Part shown: positions 62,522-64,000 of the stretch, piece by piece
Layout: each line of letters opens with the position of its first letter
Position numbering within the stretch: the first letter of the stretch is position 1
Assembly: GCF_000011645.1 (NCBI RefSeq)
Contig: NC_006270.3
Span: 3,618,501 to 3,682,500 of the forward strand
Length of the DNA stretch: 64,000 nucleotides
Origin: Bacillus licheniformis DSM 13 = ATCC 14580
GTDB lineage: Bacteria; Bacillota; Bacilli; Bacillales; Bacillaceae
Direction: 5' to 3'
Notes under the pieces: generated by a model
The model's database searches: none
Told to the model about the DNA's origin: nothing
Seen by the model: only the letters and a program-made list of their open reading frames with translations
Position numbers and translations under genes: made by a program

Positions 62522-63054
62522 TCATCTTTTATCTGTTTTGGGCCTTCTTTATTGCAAACTTATTGGGCTACGGAGGCGGGCCAGCTTCAATTCCGCTTAA
62601 TTTTGAAGAAGTTGTTCAGCATTTTCACTGGCTGTCAAAAGAGGAATTTTCAAACATGCTTGCGCTTGCAAATGCGCTGCCAGGCCCGATCGCCACAAAA
62701 ATTGCAGCTTATGTCGGCTACAGCGTGCTCGGATGGCCCGGTGTTTTCATTGCTCTTGCCGCAACTGTGCTTCCCTCGGCCATCGCGCTCGTTTTGCTGC
62801 TCAAGCTGATCGGCCGCTACCGCCAGTCGCAGGTCGTCAAAGGAATGACCTTGTCGGTTCAGCCGGTTATAGCCGTGATGATGCTTCTTTTAACATGGGA
62901 AATCAGCGGCGACGCGATCCATTCGATCGGCATGGTTCAATCACTTGTCATCGCGCTGATCTCTTTAGTCGCCTTGACGAAGTTCCGCGTCCATCCGGCT
63001 TTCCTGATCGTGGCGGCCTTCGCTTACGGCGGGCTTGTCATTCCGCTGCTGTAG
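62518..63054 (+). CDS. ywrA: Chromate-transporter-family protein YwrA
   Basis: 178 residues, the second half-size CHR protein, with about five to six membrane spans. It has NLLGYGGGPASIPLNFEEVV and ANALPGPIATKIAAYVGYSV, closely parallel to the motifs of YwrB, as expected for the two halves of one transporter. The ATG overlaps the ywrB stop. A weak hairpin TCAGCGCC/GGTGCTGA (63097-63120) may end the unit. Confidence 0.93.
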   Translation: MIIFYLFWAFFIANLLGYGGGPASIPLNFEEVVQHFHWLSKEEFSNMLALANALPGPIATKIAAYVGYSVLGWPGVFIALAATVLPSAIALVLLLKLIGRYRQSQVVKGMTLSVQPVIAVMMLLLTWEISGDAIHSIGMVQSLVIALISLVALTKFRVHPAFLIVAAFAYGGLVIPLL

Positions 63055-63151
63055 AGAGGGACGTCCGGCCGCTTTTTATCAAATGACATTAAAAATCAGC
63101 GCCGCATAACCGGTGCTGACATTTTGGCTGGGGGGCCTTTGTGAACAACTT

Positions 63152-63904
63152 TCACAGCAGGCCCAACAGCTTTTTCTTTTTGACGGGACGCGGTGTTTCT
63201 TTATGAATCTCCCGGTTTTCCAGGAGCAGGCCCGCGTTTTCTGTAAACACGTTCAAGAAATCGCGGCCGTAATCGTTTTCTACTGTATCAAAAAAGAAAG
63301 ATCGGGTCGTGAGGTTGTGGGCGTCTGATGCGATAAAGTGGATGAGGTTCGCTTCAAGAAAGCGGCGGGCGAGCCGTTTGACGCTTCTGCCGAAACGGCC
63401 TGCAAGACTTGAACATGTCAGCTGGGCGCAGGCGCCGTTTTTGACGAGGCGGTACAGCAGATCGGGATTCTCCATCAATTCAAGGTTCCGCTCGGGGTGT
63501 GCGATGATCGGAATGTAACCATTTAATTGGAGATCGAACAGCACCTTTTCGGCATAACGCGGGACATGGTGGTAAGGAAGTTCAATCAGCAAATACTTTG
63601 TGCCGGCGAGGCTGAGCAGTCTGCCGCGCTCAAGATCGCGCTTCAATTCGCCGTACAGGCGGATTTCCTGCCCGGGGGTAATGAGAACCGGGATGTTTTC
63701 CTTTTGCATTCTCGTCTTTAAACCCGAAACAGCTGCAAGGATGGCTTCTTTTGGATGTTCGTATACACCGTTTCGGTGGTGCGGTGTGGCGATAATCGTA
63801 TGAATCCCCTGGAGGGCGGCTTGTTTAGCCATTTCTAAACTGTCATTCATACATGCTGCTCCATCATCAACGCCCGCAAGAATGTGGCAATGAATATCGA
63901 TCAT
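63152..63904 (-). CDS. ywqE: Protein-tyrosine phosphatase YwqE (PHP type)
   Basis: 250 residues, CpsB/YwqE family with a PHP metal-dependent fold. Metal-binding motifs are MIDIHCHILAGVDDGA at the start, TPHHRNGVY, PGQEIRLY, IPIIAHPERN and FIASDAHN. In B. subtilis it removes phosphate from the tyrosine kinase PtkA and its targets such as sugar dehydrogenases, so it may control the TuaD enzyme in this window. GGGAGGT precedes the ATG. It normally lies in ywqCDEF; here ywqF does not follow it, and the upstream gene is not recognisably the kinase. Confidence 0.92.
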   Translation of the reverse strand: MIDIHCHILAGVDDGAACMNDSLEMAKQAALQGIHTIIATPHHRNGVYEHPKEAILAAVSGLKTRMQKENIPVLITPGQEIRLYGELKRDLERGRLLSLAGTKYLLIELPYHHVPRYAEKVLFDLQLNGYIPIIAHPERNLELMENPDLLYRLVKNGACAQLTCSSLAGRFGRSVKRLARRFLEANLIHFIASDAHNLTTRSFFFDTVENDYGRDFLNVFTENAGLLLENREIHKETPRPVKKKKLLGLL

Positions 63905-63930
63905 ATGCGACCTCCCCGTGTTTTCCCGTT

Positions 63931-64000
63931 TCAGAATGTATGGTCTTTGCCGACAAAGCTTTCCAGCTTCCTGGCCTGTCCTTTTTTCGGTTTTACATAC
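63931..64000 (-). CDS. C-terminal end of an unidentified gene
   Basis: At least 22 codons of a minus-strand frame (VKPKKGQARKLESFVGKD...) enter from the right edge and stop at 63931, 26 bases before ywqE. I cannot assign it. It lacks the tyrosine-rich tail expected of a PtkA-type kinase. It may be part of an operon with ywqE. Confidence 0.45.
   Translation of the reverse strand, partial: YVKPKKGQARKLESFVGKDHTF

Noticed and set aside
1..64000. Insertion sequences, prophage, tRNA or rRNA genes
   Set aside because: I saw no transposase, integrase, phage structural gene or RNA-gene signature anywhere in the window; only the small element at 13429-13617 looks mobile.
63931..64000. Right-edge fragment as the C-terminus of tyrosine kinase PtkA
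   Set aside because: Context suggests it, but the tail lacks the expected tyrosine cluster and too little is visible.

Overview
The window is a stretch of a Bacillus chromosome, most likely Bacillus licheniformis or a close relative. Gene order closely follows the B. subtilis 168 wall-polymer and ywt/rbs/als/ywr region. It also carries genes that B. subtilis lacks here: anaerobic ribonucleotide reductase nrdDG and a kdg/kdu pectin-sugar cluster. Start codons (TTG and GTG included) with strong GGAGG-type ribosome sites, SigA, SigB and SigD promoter motifs, PhoP and NrdR boxes and a perfect cre site all fit a low-GC Bacillus. Family and gene names come from recognition of the encoded proteins, not from a database search.

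Layout, left to right. 1-8104: teichuronic acid operon tuaA-B-C-D-(epimerase)-E-F on the minus strand, with PhoP-type boxes at its promoter and an extra sugar epimerase between tuaD and tuaE. 8219-13403: autolysin operon lytABC (minus) facing the LCP ligase gene tagU/lytR (plus). 13405-13641: a structured intergenic insert between convergent terminators. 13643-27270: wall teichoic acid supply and assembly genes: mnaA, gtaB, tagH, tagG, an unusual 1205-residue fusion glycosyltransferase, tagF, tagD, then divergent tagA-tagB. 27299-31008: lytD and mannose-6-phosphate isomerase. 31164-33558: nrdD-nrdG with tandem NrdR boxes. 33661-39335: kdgR-kdgK-kdgA-kdgT (minus) against kduI-kduD (plus), sharing three near-identical operators. 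39343-42182: zinc alcohol dehydrogenase, a 45-residue membrane peptide gene and a frameshifted ywtG transporter gene. 42476-49233: tagT (ywtF), ywtE, pgdS and the poly-gamma-glutamate synthase operon pgsBCAE. 50028-55696: ribose operon rbsRKDACB under a cre. 55735-59547: remnant of a LysR regulator gene, then alsSD with the divergent regulator gene alsR. 59634-64000: ywrD, ywrCBA (Lrp regulator plus split chromate transporter) and ywqE, with an unidentified gene running off the right edge.

Functional logic. Most of the left 48 kb builds, attaches or cuts anionic cell-surface polymers. Teichoic acid (tag) and teichuronic acid (tua) promoters both carry PhoP-like 11-bp repeats, which fits the known phosphate-starvation switch from the phosphate-rich to the phosphate-free polymer. 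LytC, LytB and LytD remodel the wall and have SigD-type promoters. TagU and TagT attach teichoic acid. PgsBCAE and PgdS make and trim poly-glutamate. The rest is carbon metabolism: ketodeoxygluconate, ribose and acetoin.

The item most worth attention is the 18075-21692 gene. It joins a TagB/TagF-type polyol-phosphate transferase to a GT4 glycosyltransferase, and four GW-type (SH3-like) modules are inserted between the two lobes of the GT4 enzyme. It lies in an AT-rich island at a teichoic acid locus that has no tagE in its usual place.
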